Of a stretch of DNA of 64,000 bases, positions 26,241 through 38,025 are shown in pieces. The notes under the pieces are model-generated. The model made no database searches and was not told where the DNA came from. It saw only the letters and a program-made list of their open reading frames with translations. This DNA comes from Parus major (lineage: Eukaryota; Chordata; Aves; Passeriformes; Paridae): positions 20,426,749-20,490,748 of the forward strand of contig NC_031774.1 of NCBI RefSeq assembly GCF_001522545.3, in the 5' to 3' direction. The translations under genes were made by a program, and so were the position numbers. Position 1 is the stretch's first letter. Each line of letters opens with the position of its first letter.

Positions 26241-27711
26241 TATCTACTTCCACAATGTCTATCAGGAGAATAGGTTAGATTTCTCCTAAGAAACAAGGTT
26301 GACTCTTACAGTGGAGATTCAATCTATTGCAAACACATTATAATGTATTTTTTATTATTTATTTTGCTTTGTGAAATGGAAAACAGAAATACACAACTCT
26401 CTAGAATCAGACTGAGCTGTCCTTTCATTCAAACCATTTGCTGCTGGTGGTAATGAATTTCAGGAAGGAAAGCAAAGAAATATATAAAAGAGAAAAAGGA
26501 AGCACAGCAAGGACAATCTAATAAGCTATAATTTTAACTTGTTGGTCAGGTTCTGTCCGTTATGAATTGATGTAGGCAGTCTTCCTGACAGGTGTTGAAA
26601 GAACTGGGAAAACCTGTTAACTTTCCAAGTAAGTGATGCCTACTATCAAGATCAGTGACATCTATTCTTTCTTTGGCAGCAGTGATAAAGGAGTGTAGTA
26701 TTTTCTGCCTCTCTGAAAATTCCAGGAGAGCTGCTAAAACAGACTTTTTTGCTACAACTACTCCAACAGAGGATGAGAATTTAACCGAATAGTGCATCTG
26801 GTATAAAGCCTAGCAGAAATACCAGTACATGATACCATAATAGTACCTTATATATCCTCTCTCTATTCCCTCATGCATTGTGCATGACTGATATATGCTT
26901 CATGATGAATGTAAACTGCTGGAAACCTGAGCAATTGTTCTTTCACAGTAGATAAATTAAGCAGGTATACACATGTCTTATAATGTATCTAGCAGTGGGC
27001 AGATATCCTTAGGTTATTCCAGAATCTAGTACTTTGATTGTTGAACCTGTGACAAAAATTATTTTCAAGTGTGTTCTCAGGACACCATGCAGAGCAACAG
27101 AATAGAAGTAATGAGAATAGGTACATTTACACAGAGATCTAAATACCAAAATTCAATAAACAACCTCCACACACACTCCCCACACTATATAATACAACCT
27201 AGCAATAGTGAATGGGTTCAAATTTCTGATGAGCAGTGTAGTTTGACTTGAAGGTGTAGAATCAGACATTTAGGGTCATCACACCTTGAGTGTGTAAAAG
27301 AAACCTAGTAAGTGTGAAAGTGATCTTAGTTTGGTGCTGGTTTGGTCAGCATTGCTCATATTCAATCCTCTTGATCTAAAAGCAGGCTAAGTAGTTTCAG
27401 ATTTCTGTAGACAGACTTACACACAGAAAACCCACATAAAGAAACAAAGAAAACCTCATTTGGAGGTTTTCCATTCTTACTAGCAAAGCATAGCTGAAAA
27501 AAATTAAGTCTTGAAACAAATTTCAATTTCCTAGAAATAAGGGACCCAACAATGAAATGGGCTAAAAGGTAAAGGAAGAGGCCCATCATTTCCTGTGCCC
27601 AGAATGCAGGGACTTAATCATGACCTCTGAATATGCTTTCTGGAAAGAGTTTGCAATTTGTTTTTGAGAGAGAAAAGTGTATATGCAGAGTAGTCTTTTC
27701 CATGCCTGCAA

Positions 27712-28182
27712 TCAGTGAATCAGTTCTTGAACATCTCCAGTAAGGGAGACCCCACAACCTCTCCAGACAACCTGTTCTGGTGTGTGGTCACGTGCACAGG
27801 GAAGAAGTTCTTCCTCATGTTCAGGTGGATCTTCCCGTGCATCAGTTTCTGCCCATTGCCGCTTGTTCTGCTGCTTGGCACCACTGAAAGGAGCCTGGAT
27901 CCAGCCTCTGGACACCCTCCCTTCAGATACTGATAGACATTGATGAGATCCCCTCTCAGTCTTTTGTTCTTGAGACTGAACAGGCCCAGCTCCCTCAACT
28001 TTCCTTGTAAGAGAGATGCTCCAGTCCCTTAATTGTCCTTGAAGCCCTCCACTGAACCTGTTCCAGGAGCTCCATGCCTCCCCTGTCCCGAGGAGCCCAG
28101 AACTGGGCACAGACTCCAGCTGAGGCCTCACCAGGGCAATGCTGTTCCTAGTGCAGCCCAGGTAATACCACTGGCCTTCTTA
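27712..28182 (-). mobile_element. CR1 LINE fragment (minus strand)
   Basis: The reverse complement shows the segment after the CR1 reverse-transcriptase region. It has GGTGAGGCCTCAGCTGGAGT, CCCAGTTCTGGGCTCCTCGG, TGGAACAGGTTCAGTGGAGG, AGTTGAGGGAGCTGGGCCTG, AGACTGAGAGGGGATCTCAT and AACATGAGGAAGAACTTCTT, then CTGGAGATGTTCAAGAACTG. The upstream piece at 28150-28182 (plus strand GTGCAGCCCAGGTAATACCA) also fits CR1, so a deletion lies near 28140-28150. The element is truncated at both ends, and the terminal tail repeat is missing at 27712. The 139-codon frame here is a LINE remnant, not a host gene. Confidence 0.92.
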
Positions 28183-29640
28183 ATCAAATGTTCCTCTTCT
28201 AATCCCTTCCTGCCTTGAACTAAACAACTTCTTTGAAATACCACACAGTTAAAGCAGAACAGCAGGTGGTGCAAACCCTCAAGTAACTTTCCAAACAGGC
28301 AGCCCAGATAACACTAAGGTTAAAATATAACATTGTAAATTCTCTACTTAATTAGGTCCAGAGAACAAAATTAAAGAGAGCAGTGATAAAGAGTGGCAGT
28401 GAGTGAGATGCAATCTGAGGGAGAAAATTGGCAAGCTTGGAACAGCTCCCCTCTATGTGATTCCCTGTACACTGTGACCATTTAAAAATTGAGAGGATGA
28501 ATTTGCATGTACAGCCAAGGAAGCAACAATAAACGAGCATTACAGTGATGCTGTTCCTTAGGAAGGTGTGAGCTTGTCTAAAGCAGAAGGCTCAGCTGGC
28601 AGGCTGACTGCATCAGTGTTTTACTTGCTTTGAGGGCACTGCTATGGCTTGTTTCAACAGGATGCAGCTATGGGTTTCTGACACTCAGTGCCACTCCAGC
28701 AGGCTAAATGTAGGCTAGACATCTCCAGCACAATCACTTTCAGAGAGCAGTAGATGCTGTGCTGAGGTTCTGCATATCTTACTCTTTCTCCATCACTGAC
28801 AACACACGTATGCATGATTACACACAGACACACACAATAAACATGAGCTGCACTTTGACCTACACTTTTGTTGATACTGGTGCTTCTAATGACATTGCAG
28901 ATTTTCTCCCTGAGACTACACTGGCTCCCCATGTTATGTCTATGCAAACTTAGCACTGCTATCTGTGCAGTCTGAGTAATTTCTGAAGTTACTAATCCTC
29001 TCTTTTTCTCCTCAGCCTCTCTCCCCTAATTACTGTGCAGGAAAGAAAAGACTGAGATTACAAGAAAGAGGTTGTTTAAGGATTCATTTTCCAGACATTC
29101 TCCAACCTCTCTATACAAAAGCACTAACAGTGCCTGGATGCTCTCCTGTTCTGTCTCTACCACTGATTTATTATAATGCCTCCAAAATGCAATACTAAAG
29201 CTTATATTAATGCTAATCCTTAATTCATACTAATATTAGCGCTTATATTAAAACTAAGACTTACATTTTTCTAATAAAAATTTACTTATCTGCTGTGAAG
29301 ATATTTTAGTGAATGATTAAGACACAAAAAAACTTTGCTCTAAAATAGACAAAATTGGCAACAAGTGAAAATATATCCCTCTTTTGTTCTTTCTCGTGAT
29401 TGAACATCTTATTTCCTTAATAAGAAACTTCAAAGAGCCATTTTTTTTAATAGTTCAGTTACAATAAGAGAACAATAAAATTAACAACAGGCAGTAGTGA
29501 CATTTTACTCCATCTTAACACCAAAGCAGTAATCTGTTCCAAGATCATTGTTGTTATTTCTTCTTGAATAGATTCATTATCTCAGTTGTCCCATCAGCTG
29601 TGGCAGAAGTGTACTGCTTTACAGCAAGAAAGGCAGAAAT
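28183..29640. other. Non-coding stretch
   Basis: No gene or transposon was recognised. A short CA-rich run lies at 28800-28840. Repeated GCTTATATTA words occur around 29200-29252. Confidence 0.5.
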
Positions 29641-29649
29641 AATGTCCCT

Positions 29650-30091
29650 GCGCAGTACACGAGACACGCTGGATTTCATTTTGAAGCTCATGCAGACGGA
29701 AATGCAAAGAAGAGGGCAGACTGGTGGCTGTTCCGTGTGCCATTTCAGCTAGAAAAGATGCACGGCGGCTCTGTGCAGCTCCAGCCCTGTGTGGTGCGTG
29801 TTCTCCTAATTGAAGGAGCATCTCTCCAAGCTCCCGTGGCAGGCTGCCTAGCCGGGCGCAGGGCTGGCTCCTGGCAGGTGACAAAGCGCTCTCACTCCCC
29901 AGCTCAGCAGGCTGCAGGGGCACTGCTGCTGCCAAGAGAGCCAGGGGAACACGGGGGGAGCAGGGAGGAGAGCAGGAGGAAGAGCAAAATTCCAGCTGCA
30001 CTTGCTCACATAAGAGCTCCCTGTTAAACAGCCTTGGAAACAGCCACAGCACCAAGTTCAGAGGAAGCCTGCACGGTGCCAAGTTGGCACC
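29650..30091. other. Isolated GC-rich, CpG-rich patch
   Basis: About 440 bp with 14 CpG dinucleotides (from 29651 to 30075), in a window where most comparable stretches hold one or none. It has both G-rich and C-rich runs (for example ACGGGGGGAGCAGGGAGGAG near 29951) and ends in the palindrome GGTGCCAAGTTGGCACC at 30075-30091. Open frames of 162 codons (minus, 29594-30082) and 96 codons (plus, 29737-30027) cover it, but neither shows a domain I recognise. It could be a small unmethylated CpG island or promoter of a non-coding transcript, a first exon, or an unrecognised repeat. The sequence does not decide between these. Confidence 0.55.
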
Positions 30092-32786
30092 TGCTGGGGA
30101 GGAAAGGAAGCTGCTGGGGAAAAATAACTAGAAAGATAAAAGAGTGAGGAGTCACGAGAAAGACGTTAAATATTTAAAAGAAGTATTAGAAAATAGATAT
30201 TAGGTGTTGCTTTTGCCATAAAACTACAGTTTGGTAGGAATTCCTAGGTTAAATGAAAAAGCTGAGAAAAATATAGCCAATACTGTCTCAGGTATTTGTC
30301 TTGCTAAAGTAAGCAAGCTGGGCAAATCACAATTTGGTGGGCTGCTATGCAAGGCAGATGGAAGGTTAAATTAAATTTCAGGAAGATGAACATGGTGTTC
30401 TCCACTTCATAAAAGAAAGTAATTTCACTGGGAAATTTATCTTTTGGTATAGGTATAAAACAGAATTAAAACTCTTCCTATTTATTAAAATGTTTAAGAT
30501 GTCTTCCCTAGTGCCCTAAACCAATTTAAGTACTGCAACTGCAATTTGCCTACCGAAAATTCACCAGTGATTACATGAGTGTAGAGTATTTCTGGTCCTG
30601 CAGTCTCAGAGGTAACTCACATTACAAGAATTCTATCACAATGGTTTTTACTCCGGTACCCAAAAGCTTTATATTTATAATTATTGAAATTAAAAATTCA
30701 CATGCCACCACACACTAAAGAAGTGCTTTAAGGAGTGTTTTCTCTAAGTATTTAATCTAAGTAAATACTTTTCAAATAATGTAAAACACACACCACAATT
30801 ATCAAAACTTACCATCTGTAACAAACCCACTAGGACAGAAGAGGAGGTTATACTAATGGAGTCAGCAGAAAATTCTAGTGTCAAACTGTGCCTCTAAACT
30901 TCACCATCCCTTAACAGAGCAAGTTTAAGAACATTTCAAGCTCTATTGTAAGTACTTCATGATCACTATAATTTAGCCAGCGTGATCATTTGCACATTTT
31001 GCTATTTGATCTACAGGGTTTTTTAGCCAACCTTGAGGAAAAGTTCTGATCTTTGATGGATACAGACACAAAATTCTGATTTTAAGTAGAAAATAAGATA
31101 TGTTCCTTTTGGTAATTTTATTCTGCCCCACAAGATGCTTCAATTATTTGCTGGAGTTTCCCAAGTATTTTCCCTGCTTTGAGGCTTCTATCTGCTTTCA
31201 ACCACCATGAATAAAATTGCTAATGGATATTAATGCTAAAAAGTATGAACCTAAGGTAATAGATATTTTCTCTGAGGAGTTATTTAAAAATGGTGTTACT
31301 GTGCAGCCAGAACAAGAAATTTCACTTGCATAAAAGGACAGTAAAGAATAGAAAAAATGAGAGACTGGGATTTATCAAAGGGACCATGGATGCAGACAGA
31401 GGTATCAAGTAAGTTTCAGGTAAGTGGTGTCTGAGTAAACAGAAATCAATCAAGTAAGAACTGGCTATTTTGAGAATTAAACCTCATTTTCTCCTCACCT
31501 TAGAGATGTAACAGTGAAACAGGGACACTTGGAAAAAATCACCAAATGTATAATAAGTTTAACTGAGTTAGGAAAAATTTTTGCCCAAGTGAAAAAAAAG
31601 AAAAATATCCACACAATTTTTCGTGCAGAAAGGGCTATATCACAGCAGAAATTTAGAGAATATAAATAGAGTGGTGAAGTGGCACTGAGGAACTGGTGGT
31701 AGAGGAGAAAACACAAGAACTTGGTATTGTTCTCAGCGCCCAACTTATCTGGTAATTTCATAGCAACAACAGAAACCACTAGTTTGAAATGGTGGGAGGA
31801 AAGGTCCCTGAGTTTTGTAGAAGGAAAGGAGGCAGGAAGAAAGGGACCCTGCCTTCATTAAGGATCTCAGAATTGCTTTGTACTAAATTCACAATTCAAA
31901 TTACTTGCATATGAAGGTCAAATTTGGTGCCATGCATAAGCAGTGTTCATGAAAACCTTTCATTGCTTTCAACAATGACAAAATGAAAAATTAATATATC
32001 TACTGAATTAAACTTGATGTGGTTTAAAAAATGGAATCCATTCTGTTTTCAATTTTAATCATTCATCACTCCTGCTTTATTACACCAAAAGACAGAACAA
32101 GCTTAAAATATATTAACTTAGTTAAACAAAGCCTGATCTTATGATGCAAATGTCAGTCTTCACAGTTCAGTAAGTTCTTTTACATGTTATATGACTTGTC
32201 TACATTACCTCAGCTGACAGGTTTTTTTTATAGCTCCTTTTTCAGTAGGTATCAGGGTCCCTGATTCTACCACCCACGGGCATGCTGATACAAACATTAT
32301 CTGAAGTTATGCACAGTTGTTTCAAAAGCAGCTCCTACTATGCAGGATGACACATGGCGACCTTCATGCTCAGAGCAGCTCACAGGAGAAATCCTGCCCA
32401 GGCCTCACGGAGAGCACATTTTATTCCACATAAATACACACTTAGCAGGTACAGCCAAGTACCTACATTCTGAGTCATTATATGTCAACAGCTCCATGTA
32501 CTTGTTTCCTGTTTGGGAGCTAAGGCACCATGGATTACATCACCTCTTCCTTCTCTTTACTAGCTAAGGTTTAAAAAAAAGCTTCATACATAGATTAACT
32601 TGCCTGGTTTTTCACTGGCTCAAAAAAAAGCAAGCTAATGAATTAATCAAAGTCAGGAAAAAAAATCTTTTTAAATTACTGGGAGAATATGTGTAAACAA
32701 TGAAGAAATGAATTATTCAAAAGTAGTGAGTCACATGAACCAAATACTGTATTTTAGAGACACTGTGACAGGAACTAAGAGTAATA
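30092..32786. other. Non-coding stretch
   Basis: AT-rich DNA without a recognised gene or repeat. The open frames are short and without domains. A direct repeat of CTGCTGGGGA occurs at the left edge, near 30092 and 30111. Confidence 0.5.
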
Positions 32787-32910
32787 AAATCTTCAGGCAG
32801 ATATACTAATCCAGGTATTGGGAAGGGAACCAAAAAAACTGCCCCATTGAAATGCTGATAATCCCTGTGAGAATGTATTGAAAGTAGCTCCTAATTAAGA
32901 GAATTTCTCC
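32787..32910 (+). repeat. Left arm of a long inverted duplication
   Basis: This 124-bp segment is the reverse complement of 33543-33667. Reading by eye I find three substitutions and a one-base difference in an A-run (7 versus 8), about 97% identity. The arms are separated by 632 bp. The high identity in non-coding DNA implies a recent event or ongoing gene conversion. No transposon family or clean target duplication is evident at the outer ends. Confidence 0.93.
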
Positions 32911-33504
32911 ACTTTCAGCCATGCCAGAGCAGTTTAACCCTTTAACATAGAGACATCTTATTCAGTAACACAAGAATTCAATTAATTTCTCATTTGCTGC
33001 AAGAAAAGCAGAGGGATTTAATTTTGTTATAACACAAGTAATAGAAGAGGAGACTTTACTAATGCCATGAAGCAATATTCAATGCTTTAGCAATGCCACA
33101 ATCCAGCATAAGCAACCAGCAAACAGATTATTTTAAATCACACCACACAAATAAACAACTTAATTAAAAAGGCAGTTTATTTCATTATTTATACTAGGAA
33201 TGTCCCATGTCCATCTTGTATATCCGTCAAGAAGAACAATTAATTTTTGGTCACATGGAGCAAAAAGTAGCATTTTGTGTTCAAGCTATGCATGGAAGTG
33301 TGAGGAACATGGCCAATACTGATATGTACAATTGTGAAATGGAAAAACAAGACACACATAAGCAACAGGAGAGGAAAGACACTCCCTGGGTTGTGCTTCT
33401 GGGAAGAATTTTCTTTTTCCTCTTCCATACCAGGTGGTCATAAGTCTACTTTCACTTGTTCAAGTCCCTTGAGAAAGGCTGTGTAAGTGATAATATTATA
33501 TATA

Positions 33505-33526
33505 TGTTAGACTTTCTGGATAATTA
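33505..33526. repeat. 22-bp segment inverted relative to 34798-34819
   Basis: The core TTAGACTTTCTGGATAATT is found exactly inverted at 34798-34819, a 22-bp perfect match in total. Such a match is unlikely by chance in a window of this size. Its position next to the right arm of the other inverted duplication suggests a shared origin. Confidence 0.85.
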
Positions 33527-33542
33527 TGTGTTGATTTCATAT

Positions 33543-33667
33543 GAAGAAATTCTCTTAATTAGGATCTACTTTAAATACATTCTCACAGGGATTATCAGCA
33601 TTTCAATGGGGCAGTTTTTTTTGGTTCCCTTCCCAATACCTGGATTAGTATATCTGCCTGAAGATTT
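33543..33667 (-). repeat. Right arm of the inverted duplication
   Basis: The 125-bp partner of 32787-32910. Its right end abuts a TAATA-type simple repeat (33667-33684). Just to its left, 33505-33526 is itself an exact reverse complement of 34798-34819, so this side looks like the recipient of inverted copies from both flanks. Confidence 0.93.
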
Positions 33668-33684
33668 ATAATATAATATAATAT
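33667..33684. repeat. TAATA simple repeat
   Basis: About three and a half TATAA-type pentamers lie immediately at the outer end of the right inverted arm. The local AT-richness could favour strand opening or fork stalling. Confidence 0.85.
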
Positions 33685-34140
33685 GAGTACTAATAATATT
33701 GCAAACATAATTAAGATACACTACACATTAAACTAAGCTGTACACAAATGCCACATATGCATAGCTTTTTCTCCAGAAAATAAAGGAAACCATGTAAGGA
33801 ATTGTTTTGCTAGAATTCAGAGTAATTTGAAGATAAAACTTTCAGACTGCAGCTCTTTCCTGGGCTATTTATTCATCCTGAGTTTGCAGTTTTGGAAAAT
33901 TGTCTGCAATCACCTCCATCAATACTCTGTAGAGTGGAGCTATCTGTCACTACATACAATTAAAGATGGAGTACAGATGGACAATAACTTTATTATGATG
34001 GGGAATAAATATTAAGTAAATTCAATAATCACATCATTAAATAAACTTACGAGTATTTTAAACCTGAGCACAGAGAGAAAATAAAAGTCATAAGACTTCC
34101 AAGAAAGCAAAAACTTCCATTACTTCTTCCCATTTGACAG

Positions 34141-34480
34141 GGCTTCTCTTGAATGCAGAGCAAAGTTACCATCAACACTTCTCAGGAGGCAAGTCAATAC
34201 AAAACCATTACTAACCAGGGATGCTCGTTACCAGAGGGACAGCTAGGTCTCCTTCCACCACAACTTCTACAACTTCAGCCTTTGCTGTACTTCCCTCCTG
34301 CACTGGGGGTGGCCAACAGGGACCTCAGCACCACGCAGAGCTGCAGCAATACCAGAGGAGGAGCGGGAGCTGACTGTGCTGCATCGGTGGCACAGCCCTC
34401 GCATGGGGATCCCCACCAGCAACGCTGCACTGCAGCTGACACTGCCTGCTATGTCTGCTTCCCATACAGGAAAGCTCTTC
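34141..34480. other. GC-elevated patch, unknown nature
   Basis: This stretch is clearly richer in G+C and CpG than its surroundings, with about six CpG between 34205 and 34425. A 125-codon plus-strand frame spans it without a recognisable domain. It may be an old repeat or an exon of a non-coding RNA. I do not recognise it. Confidence 0.35.
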
Positions 34481-34797
34481 TCCTGGGTAAAATTAATCCT
34501 AGGCTTACTGAGTCTTTACATTTCACATGATGTGGCCACATTTCTTCAACAATTGCTCCAATACTATTCTTTCTTTTTCTAACTTACAGCCATCCCATCA
34601 TTAAAAAAAATTAATCTAAAGTACTACATTTAATCTGAAAGTTTCTTCTCTCAAAACATCAGCTAAGATTTTAAAATAGCTATAAATATACGTTTATCAC
34701 TTTTGCAGGTACAAAACTATGCAAATATTATGTATAATTACCATGGTGCTGGGATTTACTTGTTCTCAGTTCTGACTTTCTTGAGATAGTAATGTCC

Positions 34798-34819
34798 TAA
34801 TTATCCAGAAAGTCTAACA
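34798..34819. repeat. 22-bp segment inverted relative to 33505-33526
   Basis: Exact reverse complement of 33505-33526. The match stops abruptly on both sides. Confidence 0.85.
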
Positions 34820-37724
34820 GCTGACAAGGGAAACCCCAAAATAAAACAAACCCCAAAAAATTCAAAGCAGATTAAAAGTAATACTTCCTGTTCTTTGAGA
34901 AAATCCAACATTTCAAATTACATTTTCATTTTCCATCAGGATTACCATTTACATACAGTCAAAATATTTAATTCCAGAACAAAGATTTTTGGATCCAAGT
35001 GAAGATTTTCCCATTCCCAAGCAGCACCACCTGTGTCAGCCTGGTTTTGGACTGTATGGAGTCTACCTGAGTTTCTGTAAGGCTCTATGATTTGTTTGCC
35101 TCTGCTGGTCATCATACCTTTGAGCTGTTTGTCCTAAAACATGCCAAAGTGCTTCATCCAAAGGTTTAACTGGACACATAATTCTGGATGTCACTCAGAA
35201 TGTTTCATCCATGCACATACTCCTTTTTAAGGAATCATAGCAGTTTAGAGGAAACAAATCAACAAACAAGTCAGCAAACCAACCCAACTGATTCAAATTC
35301 AATTAAAATGTTGTGATTCAGGTCTACTATATCCATAATTGCTTTCACTGTTTCTCAGTGGAGGGGAGGAGAAAATCAAGTTCACTAAGTTACTTCCAGC
35401 ATATATGGAATCAACACATCAAACCACCTACTAAAGCCTTCAGCTAGAAAAGCTAAGCAGCAATTCAACAACTTAGTATTTTCATTCAATACTTGTGGAA
35501 CTACAGATAATATAATAGGAATCTTGTGCAGCATCTGACACTCAAGTAAGCTGTGATCAAAGCTGTATCCTTCCTGAAATATATATTTTTATCAAAATAT
35601 GTATTTTGGTCAAAATATGCGTGATCAGACTTACAGAAGCAAGAAGGCAAACAGAATGGCATGTGGACGTTTACATCAGGTGAAGCACTGCATAGGTTTT
35701 TGCATATTGTATTTTTTACTCCTGGAGAATATGATAATTTTAGTGTTCCTTAAGTAGATCTTTTATCTAATACATGCAATGGGATTTTTTTTGGAAGCAG
35801 AGGGGAGGCTAGCTGTAACTCTCACCTCAATACCTTAAGAGTGTCATTGGAAAGCATCCCCATCTTCAACACAGAAAAGCTGATCAATTATATTTCAACA
35901 GCAAGCAATGATCTATATTATTGTCACCAACCCTGAAATTTTGAAGCCATGATTTTTAATGTTTTCAAATCACTTTAAGCATATAAAGCAGACTGAATAT
36001 CATATCAAGAAGAAACAGATGAAAAAGTAGATACAAAAAATTTATTCTAATATATATCTAGTACCTAAAAATCTCCTCAAAGTGCAGAAAGTTACATCAG
36101 TGATACCCTACTAGAAAAGCATTAGGATGAAAAATACAATAAATGTTGGAGTGAAGTAAAAAACACAGACTGTTTTTAGAGCTAAATCTAAAAACTAAAG
36201 CAGCCTGACATTTTTAAAGCAGTCTTCCTTCTTCTGCGGCTAACTGAAATTACAAGTCTTCTTATATTTGTAAGTAACAAATGCAGCATTATAGTGAGAG
36301 AAGGTAATGTGTAAGGCCAATGTGAACTGTATTTCTGTAGAAGCACAGCAATTCACTTCAACATAGAGTTTAAAAAAAACCCAACAAAGTAGTAATATAA
36401 ATGCAGGGTTTATCAAGATAGTATATGACTTTTTAACACTTCCCATGTTTCCCTTAAAATATTTTAATCTAGATATTCATCACTCAGACCTAACAGAAAG
36501 AAATGCCAGGCATTTGCACGGTAAAAACGCACAGTGATTCTGAAGAACCTCAAACATTCCTTCTGGGATGTGCCTACCACACACAGTCCATCACCAGCTT
36601 TCTGCTTTGACTGGTTTTTATCCCCTTATCTTAGCATAAAGGTATTACTCTTTAGGGCCCCTTTTCAAACTCTCTGCCAATGACTTTTACTGGCTGCACA
36701 TAGCAGAGGTAGTGAGTGGGAGACACAGGTCAGACAGCTTTTTCTGTGCCATCACCCAGTGTGTACTAAACAGTTTGAACTGTTTCGGGAACTGAAAATT
36801 CCTAATCACTGCCATTAAGTTTGTAAACATATTCACTGCAGACAAAATGAGTTCTTGTGACTTAGAAGCCTGTAAAAAAAGCTCTTATGAGTTCATTTGC
36901 TGCATATTCTAAGTTCTGCTGATATATTGCTTCTCTCTTTACGTGTCATCTTGCATAAATAAAATTGTTATATTCGTATTTATGCCACAGAACTAGAGGT
37001 CAGCTGAAACATAGTTCCATCACCAATATATGAAGCATAGGCTAGAGAATTCTATGTGGCATTTTTCACTGTATTATCTCATAGCAAACACAAAAGGGAC
37101 AAAAGAGATATTTCTTTTAGAAAATTTTATCTCCCAGGAAAGCTCATGCCCAAATAGTGAAAAGTAAGTGTTGGAAGAAAGCAATCTGACAGCCAGTGAC
37201 ACTGCATAACAAATATGCCAGTGTACTTGAGACACTACTGTGAAAATTTTTATGACATTTATAAGGAAGGTTTCTAAATACACACTGAAAAACAGCGAAC
37301 TGCTGTTTATATGCCAATTTATTAGATGTGCTCATTAGTAGCAAGCTACCGTAACCATCCAAAATAGCTCGCTTAAAAATATTTCCCACAATCCACTAAA
37401 TATTCTGCATTAATATCTACCCATGAAGGCAGCATTGCAGACAAAACACCTATTCTGTCAAAAGAGTGGCTTATAGGTCATGAAGACTACCATAAGAGTG
37501 CTCTACCAAAAGATGACAACCAATTTTCAAAGACTTTACAGACAGAATGACAGAAGTACAGAATTATGGTTCAACTGTGTCTGAAAAGGCTGACAAAGGA
37601 AGAAGAAAGAGACTCAGGATCCTGTAAAAACACAGAAAACAAAATGAGGTATAGAAGAAAAACAAAAATATTCATCTGGAAGGCAGAAGCATCTTAAAAT
37701 AGCTTAAATGCTTTAGGCATAAAA

Positions 37725-38025
37725 CCTGAGCTGAACTTGTTTGGCCAGGCTAAAGGGAAGCTGAGCAGAAATTTAACACCAGCCTACAAGTATTTGAATG
37801 GGAGTTAAAATTTATGTCAGTCAGAGATGCTAACGTAACACTACATAACCTGCTGTCACTGCTCTCAGCTGGGAAGATTCTGATTAGAGAAAAGATAATC
37901 AGGAAGGTGGGGTAGTGAAGGGACAGCTGATGAAGCCTCCACCCTCAGATTTTCAGCAGGACAGCAGCACTGATATAGAAGAGACTGAGAGAGATCCCTT
38001 TTAAACCAAGTCTTTAACAATCTAC
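37725..38025 (-). mobile_element. Possible ancient CR1/L3-like relic
   Basis: Plus-strand words such as CCTGAGCTGAACTTGTTTGG, CCAGGCTAAAGGGAAGCTGA and TACAAGTATTTGAATGGGAG resemble the CR1-clade 3' region (the usual text has 'cagcctggagaa...ggctgag...tacaagtatttgaa...ggag'). By this reading the sense strand would be plus, but similarity is patchy and I am not sure of orientation or limits. It could be coincidental. Confidence 0.25.

Larger units (their letters stand above)
17170..27711. other. Long non-coding stretch
   Basis: About 10.5 kb without a gene I can recognise. T-rich/G-containing tracts lie at 17638-17740. A somewhat GC-richer patch covers about 21300-22230 and holds several short open frames, none with a known domain. 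A purine/CAA-type simple repeat is at 26205-26240, an A-rich tract is at 25805-25900 and a 13-bp direct repeat is at 24766-24794. The rest is AT-rich and featureless to reading. Confidence 0.5.

Noticed and set aside
27712..28131. 139-codon open frame on the minus strand
   Set aside because: It is CR1 3'-region sequence, not a host protein or an intact LINE protein.
29594..30082. 162-codon open frame on the minus strand across the CpG-rich patch
   Set aside because: GC-rich DNA is poor in stop codons. The protein is leucine/serine/alanine-rich with no domain I recognise. Kept only as part of the CpG-patch finding.
32787..33667. MITE or DNA transposon with long terminal inverted repeats
   Set aside because: The outer ends do not give a clean TA or longer target duplication and no transposase remnant is visible in the spacer. 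It is reported instead as an inverted duplication of unknown mechanism.
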